Positions 35,388-44,800 of a stretch of DNA of 64,000 nucleotides are shown piece after piece. Below the pieces are notes generated by a model. The model was not told the DNA's origin. It saw nothing but the letters and a program-made list of their open reading frames with translations, and did not search any database. Source of the DNA: Moritella sp. PE36 (GTDB lineage: Bacteria; Pseudomonadota; Gammaproteobacteria; Enterobacterales; Moritellaceae); NCBI RefSeq assembly GCF_000170855.1, contig NZ_ABCQ01000010.1, forward strand, positions 50,823-114,822, in the 5' to 3' direction. The position numbers were made by a program, and so were the translations under genes. The stretch's first letter is position 1, and each line of letters opens with the position of its first letter.

Positions 35388-36758
35388 ATGGTCATTGCGG
35401 TAGTAATTCTGTTACTGGTTATTAGCTCCTTGCTGTTTCATTTTTTAAGTCCATGGTGGTTTACGCCTATCGCCTCAAATTGGACTGCGATCGATCAAAC
35501 TATCAATATTACCTTCTGGGTTACGGGTACAGTATTTGTTGCCGTGAACCTGTTTCTCGCTTACGTGGTGTATCGGTACCGTTATAACAAGAATAGAAAA
35601 GCAGAATACGATCCTGAAAACCGAAAATTAGAAGGTTGGTTAACGGTATTAACCTCGATTGGTATTATCGCCATGCTAACACCCGGGTTGTTTGTTTGGG
35701 CTGATTTTGTCGATGTGCCTGCAGATGCGCGTGAGGTCGAAGTGGTTGGTCAGCAATGGCATTGGAGTTTTCGCTTGCCCGGCGAGGATGGCCAACTGGG
35801 TCGTACGGCCATTGCGTTAATTAATCAGAATAATCCGTTTGGTATCGACCCCGATGATCCACAGGGTCAAGATGATGTATTGATTAATAGTAATGTATTA
35901 CACCTGCCTATCGAACGTCCGGTTAAAGTGTTGTTACGATCTAAAGACGTGTTACACAATTTCACCGTCCCGCAATTCAGAGTGAAAATGGACTTGGTGC
36001 CAGGCACGCAATCTTACCTCTGGTTTACACCTACTTTACTTGGTCGTTACGAGATCTTATGCCTTGAATTATGTGGCATTGCCCACTACACAATGCGTGG
36101 ACACGTTGTTGTTGAGTCTGAAGGTGATTATCAAATATGGCTTAATCAACAGCCAACATTTAAGCAAAGCCTTGCGCGTATTAGTCGTGATATTTCTGCT
36201 GGTCAACAAAGCTATACCGCGTGTGTCGCCTGCCATGGCGTTAATGGTGAAGGGAATAAAGCCATCGGTGCGCCAGTATTAGCGGGTCAGGAAAGTGATT
36301 ACCTTAATCGGCAGTTACATTATTTCCGAAATAACATTCGCGGTGGCAGTGATGATGATATTTATGGCCGTCAAATGTTATCGTTTGCAGCAATGTTAGC
36401 GGACGATGCTGCGGTGGCTAATATCAGTCTTTACCTTAATTCATTGCCAGCTGTGACGGTTATCCAGTCAACTGAACGTCGCGGTAATGTGTCAGTTGGA
36501 CGAGATATTTATAAAAATTGTGCCGTTTGTCATGGTGAATCTGCGCAAGGACATTATGCCCAAAAAGCACCTAAGTTAGCGGGACAATATACCAGTTATC
36601 TCAAACGTCAATTAGAGAACTATCAACAAGGTATTCGCGGTAAACACCCACAAGATATGTATGGTCCTCAGATGATCCTGATGTCTAAATTATTGCAAGA
36701 CGATCACGCTATCGACGATGTGCTCGCGTATATCGCTACATTACAGCCAGTTCAATAG
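35388..36758 (+). CDS. Cytochrome c oxidase subunit II with two C-terminal cytochrome c domains
   Basis: 456 residues. Two N-terminal membrane helices precede the cupredoxin domain with the full CuA set CLELCGIAHYTMRGH (Cys-x-Glu-x-Cys, His, Met) and an upstream His in VLHNFTVPQFRV. Then follow two class I cytochrome c domains, with haem sites CVACHGVNGEG and CAVCHGESAQGH, each followed by a distal Met region (MLSFAAML, MILMSKLL). Ordinary caa3 subunit II carries one such domain; two is unusual and suggests the enzyme carries its own electron relay. It opens a six-gene operon. A Shine-Dalgarno is weak here. Confidence 0.92.
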   Translation: MVIAVVILLLVISSLLFHFLSPWWFTPIASNWTAIDQTINITFWVTGTVFVAVNLFLAYVVYRYRYNKNRKAEYDPENRKLEGWLTVLTSIGIIAMLTPGLFVWADFVDVPADAREVEVVGQQWHWSFRLPGEDGQLGRTAIALINQNNPFGIDPDDPQGQDDVLINSNVLHLPIERPVKVLLRSKDVLHNFTVPQFRVKMDLVPGTQSYLWFTPTLLGRYEILCLELCGIAHYTMRGHVVVESEGDYQIWLNQQPTFKQSLARISRDISAGQQSYTACVACHGVNGEGNKAIGAPVLAGQESDYLNRQLHYFRNNIRGGSDDDIYGRQMLSFAAMLADDAAVANISLYLNSLPAVTVIQSTERRGNVSVGRDIYKNCAVCHGESAQGHYAQKAPKLAGQYTSYLKRQLENYQQGIRGKHPQDMYGPQMILMSKLLQDDHAIDDVLAYIATLQPVQ

Positions 36759-36809
36759 GGCTTGTTTTCATAGGACTTGTTTTCATAAGATTTGTTCAAT
36801 AAGGTTTGG
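36755..36809 (+). repeat. 15-bp tandem repeat in the oxidase operon spacer
   Basis: ATAGGGCTTGTTTTC and ATAGGACTTGTTTTC (36755-36784) are followed by decayed copies ATAAGATTTGTTC and AATAAGGTTTGG. The first copy overlaps the subunit II stop codon. It sits between subunit II and subunit I genes, just before the AGGAGG of subunit I. Confidence 0.65.
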
Positions 36810-36821
36810 TAGGAGGTTTGA

Positions 36822-38564
36822 GTGAAAGAAATACAGCCTATAGCAGACGATCACCAACCATCGAGCTTCTTTGCTAAGTATGTGTGGAGTCTGGATCATA
36901 AAGTGATTGCTATTCAGTATTCGATCACGGCTATTTTTGTGGGTCTGATCGCTTTAGTATTATCTGCGCTAATGCGCTTACAACTCGGCTTTCCAGATCA
37001 TTTCTCTTTTATTGACCCAAGCTCTTATCTGCAATATGTCACGATGCACGGCATTATTATGGTGATCTATTTACTCACCGCTTTATTACTCGGTGGTTTT
37101 GGCAATTACCTTATTCCATTAATGATTGGCGCGCGGGATATGGTATTCCCCTATCTTAACATGCTGAGTTTTTGGACTTATTTAGTATCGGTTATCGTGC
37201 TGATATCCAGTTTTTTTGTTACCGGTGGGCCGACAGGTGCAGGGTGGACCTTGTATCCACCTCAGGCTATTTTGCAAGGTACGCCGGGGGCGGATAACGG
37301 TATATTGTTGATGTTATTGTCGCTGGCGATTTTTATTATCGCTTTTACCATGGGCGGTCTTAATTACGTCACCACGATATTGCAAGCGCGTACTCGTGGT
37401 ATGACCCTGATGAGAATGCCGCTGACATTGTGGGGGATCTTCATTGCCACGATCTTAGGGCTATTGGCATTTCCGGCGTTGCTGGTCAGCGCGATCATGA
37501 TGTTGTTTGATAAATTACTGGGTACCAGCTTCTTCATGCCTGCGATCTTATCCTTAGGTGAAAACTTAGACTACACCGGCGGGAGCCCCATTTTATTTCA
37601 ACATCTATTTTGGTTTTTTGGTCATCCCGAGGTATACATTGTCGCCTTGCCTGCATTCGGCATGGTATCGGATGTGATCGCGACTCATGCTCGTAAAAAT
37701 ATCTTTGGTTATCGGATGATGGTCTGGGCGATCGTGGCGATCGGTGGGCTGAGTTTTGTGGTGTGGGCACATCATATGTATGTCAGCGGGATGAATCCTT
37801 ATTTTGGTTTCTTCTTTGCTACCACCACCTTGATCATTGCAGTGCCGACTGCATTGAAAGTCTATAATTGGCTGCTAACGCTGTGGCGTGGCAATATTCA
37901 TTTTACGGTGCCGATGTTCTTCGCCATTGGTTTTATCTTTACCTTTACCCACGGTGGTCTAACGGGCTTGTTCTTGGGTAATGTGGTGGTTGATTTACCG
38001 TTGTCGGACACCTTCTTTGTGGTTGCGCATTTTCATATGGTGATGGGAGTGTCGCCGATCATGGTGCTGTTTGCGGCGATCTATCATTGGTTCCCGTTAG
38101 TAACGGGGCGGATGCTGCATACGGGACTGGGTAAATTACATTTCTGGGTTACCTTTCTCGGTACCTATGCGATTTATTTACCGATGCACTATCTTGGTTT
38201 TCTTGGTGTGCCGCGCCGTTATTTTGCGCTGGGTGATACTGCTTTCATTCCCGATTCAACACAAACACTCAATGCCGGTATTACTGTCGCTGCCTTGATT
38301 GTTGGTGTGGGTCAGCTGATCTTTATTTTCAATCTGATTTGGAGTGTACGTCACGGTAAAGTATCCGTAGCTAATCCTTGGCAAGCTACGTCGTTGGAGT
38401 GGCAAACACCGCAATGCCCACCTGTACATGGTAATTGGGGGGATAACGTGCCTGTCGTTTACCGGTGGGCTTATGATTACAGTGTGCCTGGGCACAAAAC
38501 AGATTTTACCCCACAAAATAAAACGGATGCAGAGAGTTTATTAACAGATAAGGGGGAGCCGTGA
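36822..38564 (+). CDS. ctaD: Cytochrome c oxidase subunit I
   Basis: 580 residues, about twelve to fourteen membrane helices. Haem-copper landmarks: MHGIIMVIYLLTALLLGGFG (haem a ligand His), GHPEVYIVALPAFGMVSD (CuB His, cross-linked Tyr and the D-channel Glu), HHMYVSGM (two CuB His), FFATTTLIIAVPTALKVYNW (K-channel) and VAHFHMVMG (haem ligands). The presence of the GHPEVY Glu suggests an A1-type oxidase. The start is GTG at 36822 with AGGAGG 7 nt upstream. The 3' end touches the next gene. Confidence 0.95.
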   Translation: MKEIQPIADDHQPSSFFAKYVWSLDHKVIAIQYSITAIFVGLIALVLSALMRLQLGFPDHFSFIDPSSYLQYVTMHGIIMVIYLLTALLLGGFGNYLIPLMIGARDMVFPYLNMLSFWTYLVSVIVLISSFFVTGGPTGAGWTLYPPQAILQGTPGADNGILLMLLSLAIFIIAFTMGGLNYVTTILQARTRGMTLMRMPLTLWGIFIATILGLLAFPALLVSAIMMLFDKLLGTSFFMPAILSLGENLDYTGGSPILFQHLFWFFGHPEVYIVALPAFGMVSDVIATHARKNIFGYRMMVWAIVAIGGLSFVVWAHHMYVSGMNPYFGFFFATTTLIIAVPTALKVYNWLLTLWRGNIHFTVPMFFAIGFIFTFTHGGLTGLFLGNVVVDLPLSDTFFVVAHFHMVMGVSPIMVLFAAIYHWFPLVTGRMLHTGLGKLHFWVTFLGTYAIYLPMHYLGFLGVPRRYFALGDTAFIPDSTQTLNAGITVAALIVGVGQLIFIFNLIWSVRHGKVSVANPWQATSLEWQTPQCPPVHGNWGDNVPVVYRWAYDYSVPGHKTDFTPQNKTDAESLLTDKGEP

Positions 38565-38566
38565 TA

Positions 38567-39268
38567 ATGAACATTATTCGCCAATTACTCAGTAAACCTT
38601 GGTTGTCAGACGATGCTGATATTACCGGTTCTTATAATCAGACACAGTGCTTAAGCGTGGTTCAGACTCAATCAACTAAAACCGCGCTGGTTTTCTTTTT
38701 GATGGTGGTGAGCGTTGTCTTTTTATTGATTTCAATCACCTTCTTATCACGTTCACAATATCCTGATTTTACGGCGTTAGCGGGCCCACCTTGGTTACCC
38801 TTCAGCAATCCCACCACCCTTTGGGTTAATAGCGCGTTTTTATTACTCGCATCCATTGCTATCCGCTTTGCCGCGACATCTAAGCCGATTAACGAGCGCG
38901 TGGCTCATACCCGTATGGTATTGGCGTTATGCCTGACGGGGTTATTCAGTTGTTTGTTTTTAATCGGGCAATTATTGGTCTGGCAGCAGCTTACTGCGTC
39001 AGGTTTCGCCGTAAATGGTAACCCTGCCAACAGTTACTTTTATTTGTTTACCGGTATTCATGGATTACATTTGGCGGGTGGTTTTATTGCATTAATTCGG
39101 GTTGTGGTTATCTTTGTTAGACATGCGGATAGTGAACGATTGACGGCCAATTTACACTTATGTGTTTGGTATTGGCATTATTTGTTTATTGTGTGGATGT
39201 TGTTGTTTGCATTGTTAACGGCAACACCAGACACCTACAAAACGATTGCATTGCTTTGTGGTTTTTAG
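38567..39268 (+). CDS. Cytochrome c oxidase subunit III-type protein (first copy)
   Basis: 233 residues with about five membrane helices. It shows the COX3-type marks YFYLFTGIHGLHLAGGFIAL and WYWHYLFIVWMLLFALL. The start ATG at 38567 follows GGGGGAG; a GTG at 38561 overlaps the subunit I stop and would add two residues. It is one of two tandem subunit III-like genes; this one has a longer N-terminal extension (residues 1-36, SKPWLSDDADITGSYN) and a less conserved first half, so it has diverged from the second copy. Confidence 0.85.
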   Translation: MNIIRQLLSKPWLSDDADITGSYNQTQCLSVVQTQSTKTALVFFLMVVSVVFLLISITFLSRSQYPDFTALAGPPWLPFSNPTTLWVNSAFLLLASIAIRFAATSKPINERVAHTRMVLALCLTGLFSCLFLIGQLLVWQQLTASGFAVNGNPANSYFYLFTGIHGLHLAGGFIALIRVVVIFVRHADSERLTANLHLCVWYWHYLFIVWMLLFALLTATPDTYKTIALLCGF

Positions 39269-39277
39269 GAGACGGTC

Positions 39278-39955
39278 ATGAATAATAACAGCCACAATGA
39301 TGATGACAAGAAAGGCTGGCAAAGTGCCGTAGCTGATTGGTCTAATGATCGCACCGTGTTCGATATGCCTTGGCCTAAGTTTATGATGTGGGCATTTTTA
39401 CTCAGTGATACCTTCATTTTTGGTATTTTTTTAACCGCGTATATGAGCGTGCGAATGAGTGCTGTCGATGCTTGGCCGAATTCGAGTGACGTATTTGCGT
39501 TAACGATAGCTGGTGAGCACGTACCTTTAGTGTTAATTGCTATTATGACCTTCATTCTTATTACCAGTAGTGGCACGATGGCATTGGCGGTTAACTTTGC
39601 CTATCAAGGCGAGAAACGCAAAGCCAGTTTACTGATATTTATCACGGCATTATTCGGTATTTCCTTTGTTGGTATGCAAGCGTTTGAGTGGAGTAAGTTG
39701 ATCTTTGAAGAAGGGGTTCGGCCGTGGAGTAATCCATTAGGTGCAGCACAATTTGGCGCTACCTTTTTTATGATCACCGGGTTTCATGGTTTGCATGTCA
39801 GTGTTGGGGTTATTTATCTGTTAGTGGTCGCCAAGCGTGTACATGCGGGCGATTATGACAAAAAAGGTTATCACATGGTCGAAATAGCTGGGCTATATTG
39901 GCATTTTGTTGATTTGGTCTGGGTATTTATTTTTGCTTTTTTCTATCTTTGGTGA
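39278..39955 (+). CDS. ctaE: Cytochrome c oxidase subunit III (second copy)
   Basis: 225 residues, five to seven membrane helices, with the COX3 marks FLLSDTFIFGIFLTAYMSVR, FFMITGFHGLHVSVGVIYL and YHMVEIAGLYWHFVDLVWVF. It is the better match to bacterial subunit III. It starts 9 bp after the first copy, after AGGAGAC, and is followed 9 bp on by the subunit IV gene. Confidence 0.9.
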   Translation: MNNNSHNDDDKKGWQSAVADWSNDRTVFDMPWPKFMMWAFLLSDTFIFGIFLTAYMSVRMSAVDAWPNSSDVFALTIAGEHVPLVLIAIMTFILITSSGTMALAVNFAYQGEKRKASLLIFITALFGISFVGMQAFEWSKLIFEEGVRPWSNPLGAAQFGATFFMITGFHGLHVSVGVIYLLVVAKRVHAGDYDKKGYHMVEIAGLYWHFVDLVWVFIFAFFYLW

Positions 39956-39964
39956 GGCGTGATC

Positions 39965-40282
39965 ATGAAGTCCACACAAACACATAAAGTGGGTCAAGTT
40001 CATCCCATTAGCCTTTATCTTAAGGCATGGTTATTGTTATTTATCTTAAGCGCTTGTTCTTACATGGTAGATTACATGCAGGTTCAAGGTTATTTACGCT
40101 GGGCACTTATCTTGTTTTTTATGGTCATGAAAGCAGGGCTTATTTTAGCCGTGTTCATGCATCTAAATTGGGAACGATTTGCTGTTAAGTTGCTGTTATT
40201 CATCCCACCCATTGCGATATTGATATTCATTACCTTAATGAATATAGAAGCTAGCTATGTATTTATAAATAGGCTTTTATAA
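39965..40282 (+). CDS. Cytochrome c oxidase subunit IV
   Basis: 105 residues with three membrane helices (about 18-35, 45-67 and 76-98). The middle FFMVMKAGLILAVFMHLNWE is the hallmark of the prokaryotic COX4 family. It starts at the ATG at 39965 (a GTG at 39959 would add two residues) and lies directly behind subunit III. It probably stabilises the oxidase complex. Confidence 0.85.
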   Translation: MKSTQTHKVGQVHPISLYLKAWLLLFILSACSYMVDYMQVQGYLRWALILFFMVMKAGLILAVFMHLNWERFAVKLLLFIPPIAILIFITLMNIEASYVFINRLL

Positions 40283-40345
40283 AGAGGTGTTCATAAATAG
40301 GTATTTATAAATCGACTTTTTTAATAGGTGTTTATCAATCGAATG
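40265..40345 (+). repeat. Degenerate tandem repeat behind subunit IV
   Basis: A series of imperfect units with the shared cores ATAAATAGGNNTTTATAAA and AATAGGTGTTTATCAATCG fills the spacer between subunit IV and SCO. It looks like decayed tandem duplication of the AT-rich gene end. Unit borders are uncertain. Confidence 0.45.
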
Positions 40346-40366
40346 TGGTTAATGGAGTCTCCTTAA

Positions 40367-41053
40367 TTGGCCTTAAAAAAAACTGCTAATAAATTTTTAT
40401 ATACCGGCTTGGGTTTAAGCATCATATTCACTTTTTTTATTGTGCTGAGGATCTTGTTTGCTTTATATCAATCGCAACCCGTAGCTAAAATTAAGGGTGT
40501 CGCCTTGAACGAAGCCATGCCGATTGCGGATTTTGTATTAGAAGATCAGCATGGCCAGACTTTTACTCAAGCTGATTTGTTAGGCAAGTGGCATATTGTC
40601 GCTGCGGGTTATACGCACTGCGCCGATATTTGTCCCATGACGTTATTAGCACTGAGTCAATTTCAGCGTTATTTAGCACAAAGCGAATTTGAGGATGATG
40701 TCGATATTATCTTTTATACCGTCGATCCTCGGCGGGATACAACGCAAGTCTTGGCCGAATATCTGGCATTCTTTGCCCCCGAAATAATAGGGTTAAGGCA
40801 AATTGAGGATGTTACTTATTTAGGCTTTGAAAATAGCTTAAACATTATTGCTATTTATGAATATGCAGCCACTAATGACAATTATAGCGTTAGCCACAGT
40901 TTAGCTTTTATGGTGATTAACCCAGAAGGGCAATTACAAGCCATACTCGAACCTGAAACCAATCATTTTGGTGAAGCAACATTATCATCGAAGCTCTTGT
41001 TTGAAGACTTCAAGCAAGTACGGCAGCATTATGCTGATGCTAAAGGCAGCTGA
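40367..41053 (+). CDS. SCO1/SenC-type copper chaperone
   Basis: 228 residues. One N-terminal membrane helix (about 12-33) is followed by a thioredoxin-fold domain with the copper-binding pair in GYTHCADICPMTLLAL (Cys-x3-Cys), VDPRRDT and the distal His in YSVSHSLAFMVINPEG. SCO proteins deliver copper to the CuA site of subunit II, encoded in this operon. The start is TTG at 40367, with GGAG 9 nt upstream, since no ATG is present before the membrane segment. It is the last gene of the oxidase operon. Confidence 0.9.
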   Translation: MALKKTANKFLYTGLGLSIIFTFFIVLRILFALYQSQPVAKIKGVALNEAMPIADFVLEDQHGQTFTQADLLGKWHIVAAGYTHCADICPMTLLALSQFQRYLAQSEFEDDVDIIFYTVDPRRDTTQVLAEYLAFFAPEIIGLRQIEDVTYLGFENSLNIIAIYEYAATNDNYSVSHSLAFMVINPEGQLQAILEPETNHFGEATLSSKLLFEDFKQVRQHYADAKGS

Positions 41054-41245
41054 CCTACCTGTACAAACTCTAGTTAAATATTGATTTTTAAGTTTATTCT
41101 ACTCATCGCTTTAACCTTGTTTTAACATCAATTCCACATAAATGTAAACTACCCATAAAGTATTAAGTTTTTACACTTTAACCCTTGTATTTTTAAGGTT
41201 TCTTGTTGTATGGTTAGCTTAAACATACAACAACAAGGTAAAACA

Positions 41246-41632
41246 ATGAGTAAATTAAAAGGTATTCAAATCACTAAAGCTGACGATCAGCGTCTTAATA
41301 ATTCAATTTGGCTCATTGATGAAAGTGCAGAGCAAGCAAGATGTATTGGTACTGTTGATGATGTGATCGCACAAGACGCAATTGTTAATTTAGCTGAGCT
41401 AGGTAACTTTGAGTCGCGTGATATTGCAATTGAAGAGCCTGCTAAAATTGAAGGTGGTCAACACCTAAACGTGAACGTATTAACACGTGAAACGCTTGAA
41501 GATGCAATTAAAAACCCAAGTGCTTACCCACAGCTAACAATTCGTGTATCGGGTTACGCTGTGCGTTTTAACTCATTAACATCAGAACAGCAACAAGACG
41601 TTATCACGCGTACATTCTCTAAAACAATGTAA
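41246..41632 (+). CDS. grcA: Autonomous glycyl radical cofactor
   Basis: 128 residues. It opens [20 protein letters not shown] and ends with [20 protein letters not shown] and the glycyl-radical segment [18 protein letters not shown], which match YfiD/GrcA throughout. GrcA replaces the C-terminal radical domain of pyruvate formate-lyase after oxygen damage. I chose the ATG at 41246 with AAGG upstream; an earlier start at 41210 has no support. A good terminator follows. The product implies that the organism ferments or faces low oxygen and uses PflB elsewhere. Confidence 0.95.
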   Translation: MSKLKGIQITKADDQRLNNSIWLIDESAEQARCIGTVDDVIAQDAIVNLAELGNFESRDIAIEEPAKIEGGQHLNVNVLTRETLEDAIKNPSAYPQLTIRVSGYAVRFNSLTSEQQQDVITRTFSKTM

Positions 41633-41669
41633 ACTAGCCTCTTAGTCTTTATTGACTGATTTATTCAAG

Positions 41670-41694
41670 CCTCAGTATCTACTGGGGTTTTTTT
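41670..41694 (+). terminator. Terminator after grcA
   Basis: CCTCAGT and ACTGGGG form a 7-bp stem (one G-T pair) with a 4-nt loop, followed by seven T, 37 bp after the grcA stop. Confidence 0.85.
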
Positions 41695-41870
41695 ACTCTC
41701 ATATTACCTGCCTTTTGAATGAATTATAAGCAACGCTGCGTAGTTTATTGATATTGATTATAATTTAAAGTATTCGTGCTTTCTTATGTGTATTTATATG
41801 TTTTACTGCTTTTTTATATTGAATCATCAGTAAAAGATGAGTTTTATTAGATAGATTTAGGAAAGAATGA

Positions 41871-44800
41871 ATGAAGTATATATTCTGGATTGTATTGATC
41901 TTATCTGTTTCAGGGTGTAACGACGATTCCGGAACTCAGCAAAGTATACCTCTACCTCGCCCTGAGCCCGAACAGCCAGAAAAAGAAGTCATGGCTGTCG
42001 AAAATGTGCGATTAATTGCGACGAGTCAAACAAGTCTGACGCTAGGGTGGGATGATAGCCATAACGCTGATGGTTATATTATTCGCCGAGATGGTCATAA
42101 AGTCGCGACGATTAGTCGTGGTTTATATCGTTTTGTGGATAAAAACCTACAAGAAAACAAACGCTATTCCTATGACTTGTTGGCCTTGGATAAGGACGGT
42201 AGAGAATCAGAACCGCGCAGTATAACGGCTTTAACAATGAAGAATGACAGTCCTGAAATCTCGCCGATTACTGACATTGTGTTGCTTAACGATACCGCAA
42301 CGGTCGGTGCATTTGTAGCTCAAATAAATGCAAGTGATGCGAATGGTGATGCATTGCATTATCAAGTTTCCAGTAAACCGGCATTGAATTATTTTACTAT
42401 TGATGACGATGGTGTATTAACTGTGGCCGCTTCGGTTAATGAACTGTCATTAAAGGTTATGGATATTGTTGTGAATGTGAGTGACGGTTTAAGTTCGGCA
42501 ATAGTACAGTTTCAAATTGCATTTATACCGCATGCAGAAAAACCAGAAAACCAAGGCTTGCTACGCAAGTATTACCGGGATAATAGCGTTAAAGGCTTAC
42601 TTGCTGAGCTTAAAGCATTACCGACATTTCCTGATAAGCCTACCTCTATTAATATTGTAGATGACTTCGAATCACCAAGTAATATTGCTAGCAGATATGG
42701 TCAGACTCTGGAAGGCTATATTGTCCCATCTGTCACCGGCGACTATCAATTCTGGATCGCTTCAGATGACCAATCTGAGCTGTTATTAAGTGATAGTGTT
42801 AGTACCAAAGGTTTAAAACGCATTGCTTACAACGATAGTTATACATCAGAGCATGAATGGGATCCTGTGCGTTATGATAGCCAAGCTTCAGAAATAATTC
42901 ACCTTGAAGCGGGTAAAGTATATGCCGTAAAGGCGTTAATGGCAGAAGGCTATGGATCTGATTCATTAGCCGTCGCTTGGGAAGGGCCTGGTATTTCACA
43001 GGGTATTATTAGCAATCAATATTTGCGTTTACCTGTTGATACGATAAAACCTACGCCTGTATTTAACTTTAATTGGTTAAAAACGTCAGAAGATACGGTG
43101 ATCTTACAATGGAATGCGACAACCGATAATGTTGATGTAGAGCGTTATTTAATTAATGAAAATAATAAGTTGCTAGCAACGACAGGTAAGGACGAGTTAT
43201 CGATTGAGTTAACTGACTTACAAAGTGCCACTCGTTATGATTTCACTATTCGTGCACAGGATAAAGCCGGTAATAAGTCGCTGGAAAGTGATCCCTTGAT
43301 GATCGTGATTGATGATTTTATAGCGCCTTCGATGGTGACTAATATTAGGGTTAATGAAAAGGGGACAGATTTTATAGATTTGAGTTGGGATGCTTCAACC
43401 GATGAAGATAAACAACAAATACTTTACCGAATTTATAAAGGTGGAGTATATGTTGCACAAACTTATGATACGAATCATAAACTGAAGCAATTATTACCTG
43501 CTACGAATTACGATATTACATTTGAAGCCATTGATCTTGTTGGTAACAGCAGTGGTTTATCAAGTGTGTTGTCGATACAGACTAACGCCTTGGTTGCAGG
43601 TACGCCTGTATTTGAATATCCGTATTATGAATTTGCGGTTCCTGCTAATAACGCCATCGATAGTGTGTTTGCAACATTGAGTTTTAATGAGCTGCAGGGA
43701 GTGGTGTTTAAGATAGTATCTGGTGATAATGCGAACTTATTTGTCATTAATGAGCAAGGTCAGCTGAGCTTGAAGCGTCATATTCTTGAGGGTGAATCCC
43801 GTTCGTTTGATCTTGACGTCACGATAAGAAAAGATAATAAAACCAGTTCTACGCGAGTGAAAGTAAACGTTTTACCCAGTGATGTATTACGTTATCAAGG
43901 TGTGTCACAGGAAATATGGACTGGAATATCTGGCTCGAGCATTGCTGTTATTAATACGTTAGCGCCGATTAATCAACAAAGTACATTAACAGACTTTAAA
44001 TCACTCACCAATATGGGTTCTTCTTATGGCCAACGAGTATATGGTTATTTCACTGTACCTGTGAGTGGGGAGTACAATTTTTGGATCGCTTCTGATGATA
44101 ATAGCGAATTACGCATTAGCGCTGATATGACGCGTGATAAAGCTGAGTTAGTCGCACATATTACTGGTTATACGAGTGAAGATAACTGGCGTGATAGGAG
44201 CCAAGTTAAAACGAATATTCATTTAAATACGGGTCAGTATTATTATATCGAAGTGCTTCATAAAGAAGGCGGCGGTGGTGACCACATGTCTGTGGCATGG
44301 CAGGGAGCTGGTATTCAAAATCGTATCTTGATGACGGGTGAATACCTGATACCGTACAGTCGTTTCCATCCTGCTGCGGTACAGGTGGAGACAGCAATAC
44401 AAACCGGTTTTGATCGTCAAGGCAATCAAATTAAGCTTGATATTAGTGTGGATGAAAGTGCTGAAGGTTACCCTGTGTGGGTTTATTATGGTGAAATGGA
44501 CGCTGGAAACTCTGCTCAAGGATGGCAGTATCGCATTGAGTTAAGTGACTTGTTAGCGGGTAAACATAGCGTAATATTGTCGCCAATCGATCCCGGTAAA
44601 ACGTATTATATTCGAACTGAAACTGTTGGGCCAACGGGCTCTCGCTGGAGTCAGCATACGATCACTGTGAGCACGGTTGTTATTGATCCCAATAAAACTG
44701 CTGGCGAATCATTACCGCAAAATATTGATATCGACGTTAGCATCAATGACGTTGACTACGCATTAGCGTTAACCAAACATTCAGTACGCTCTCCCCATTT

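Noticed and set aside
41094..41107. FNR-type box upstream of grcA
   Set aside because: TTGATTTTTAAGTT near 41082 matches only one half of the TTGAT-N4-ATCAA consensus.
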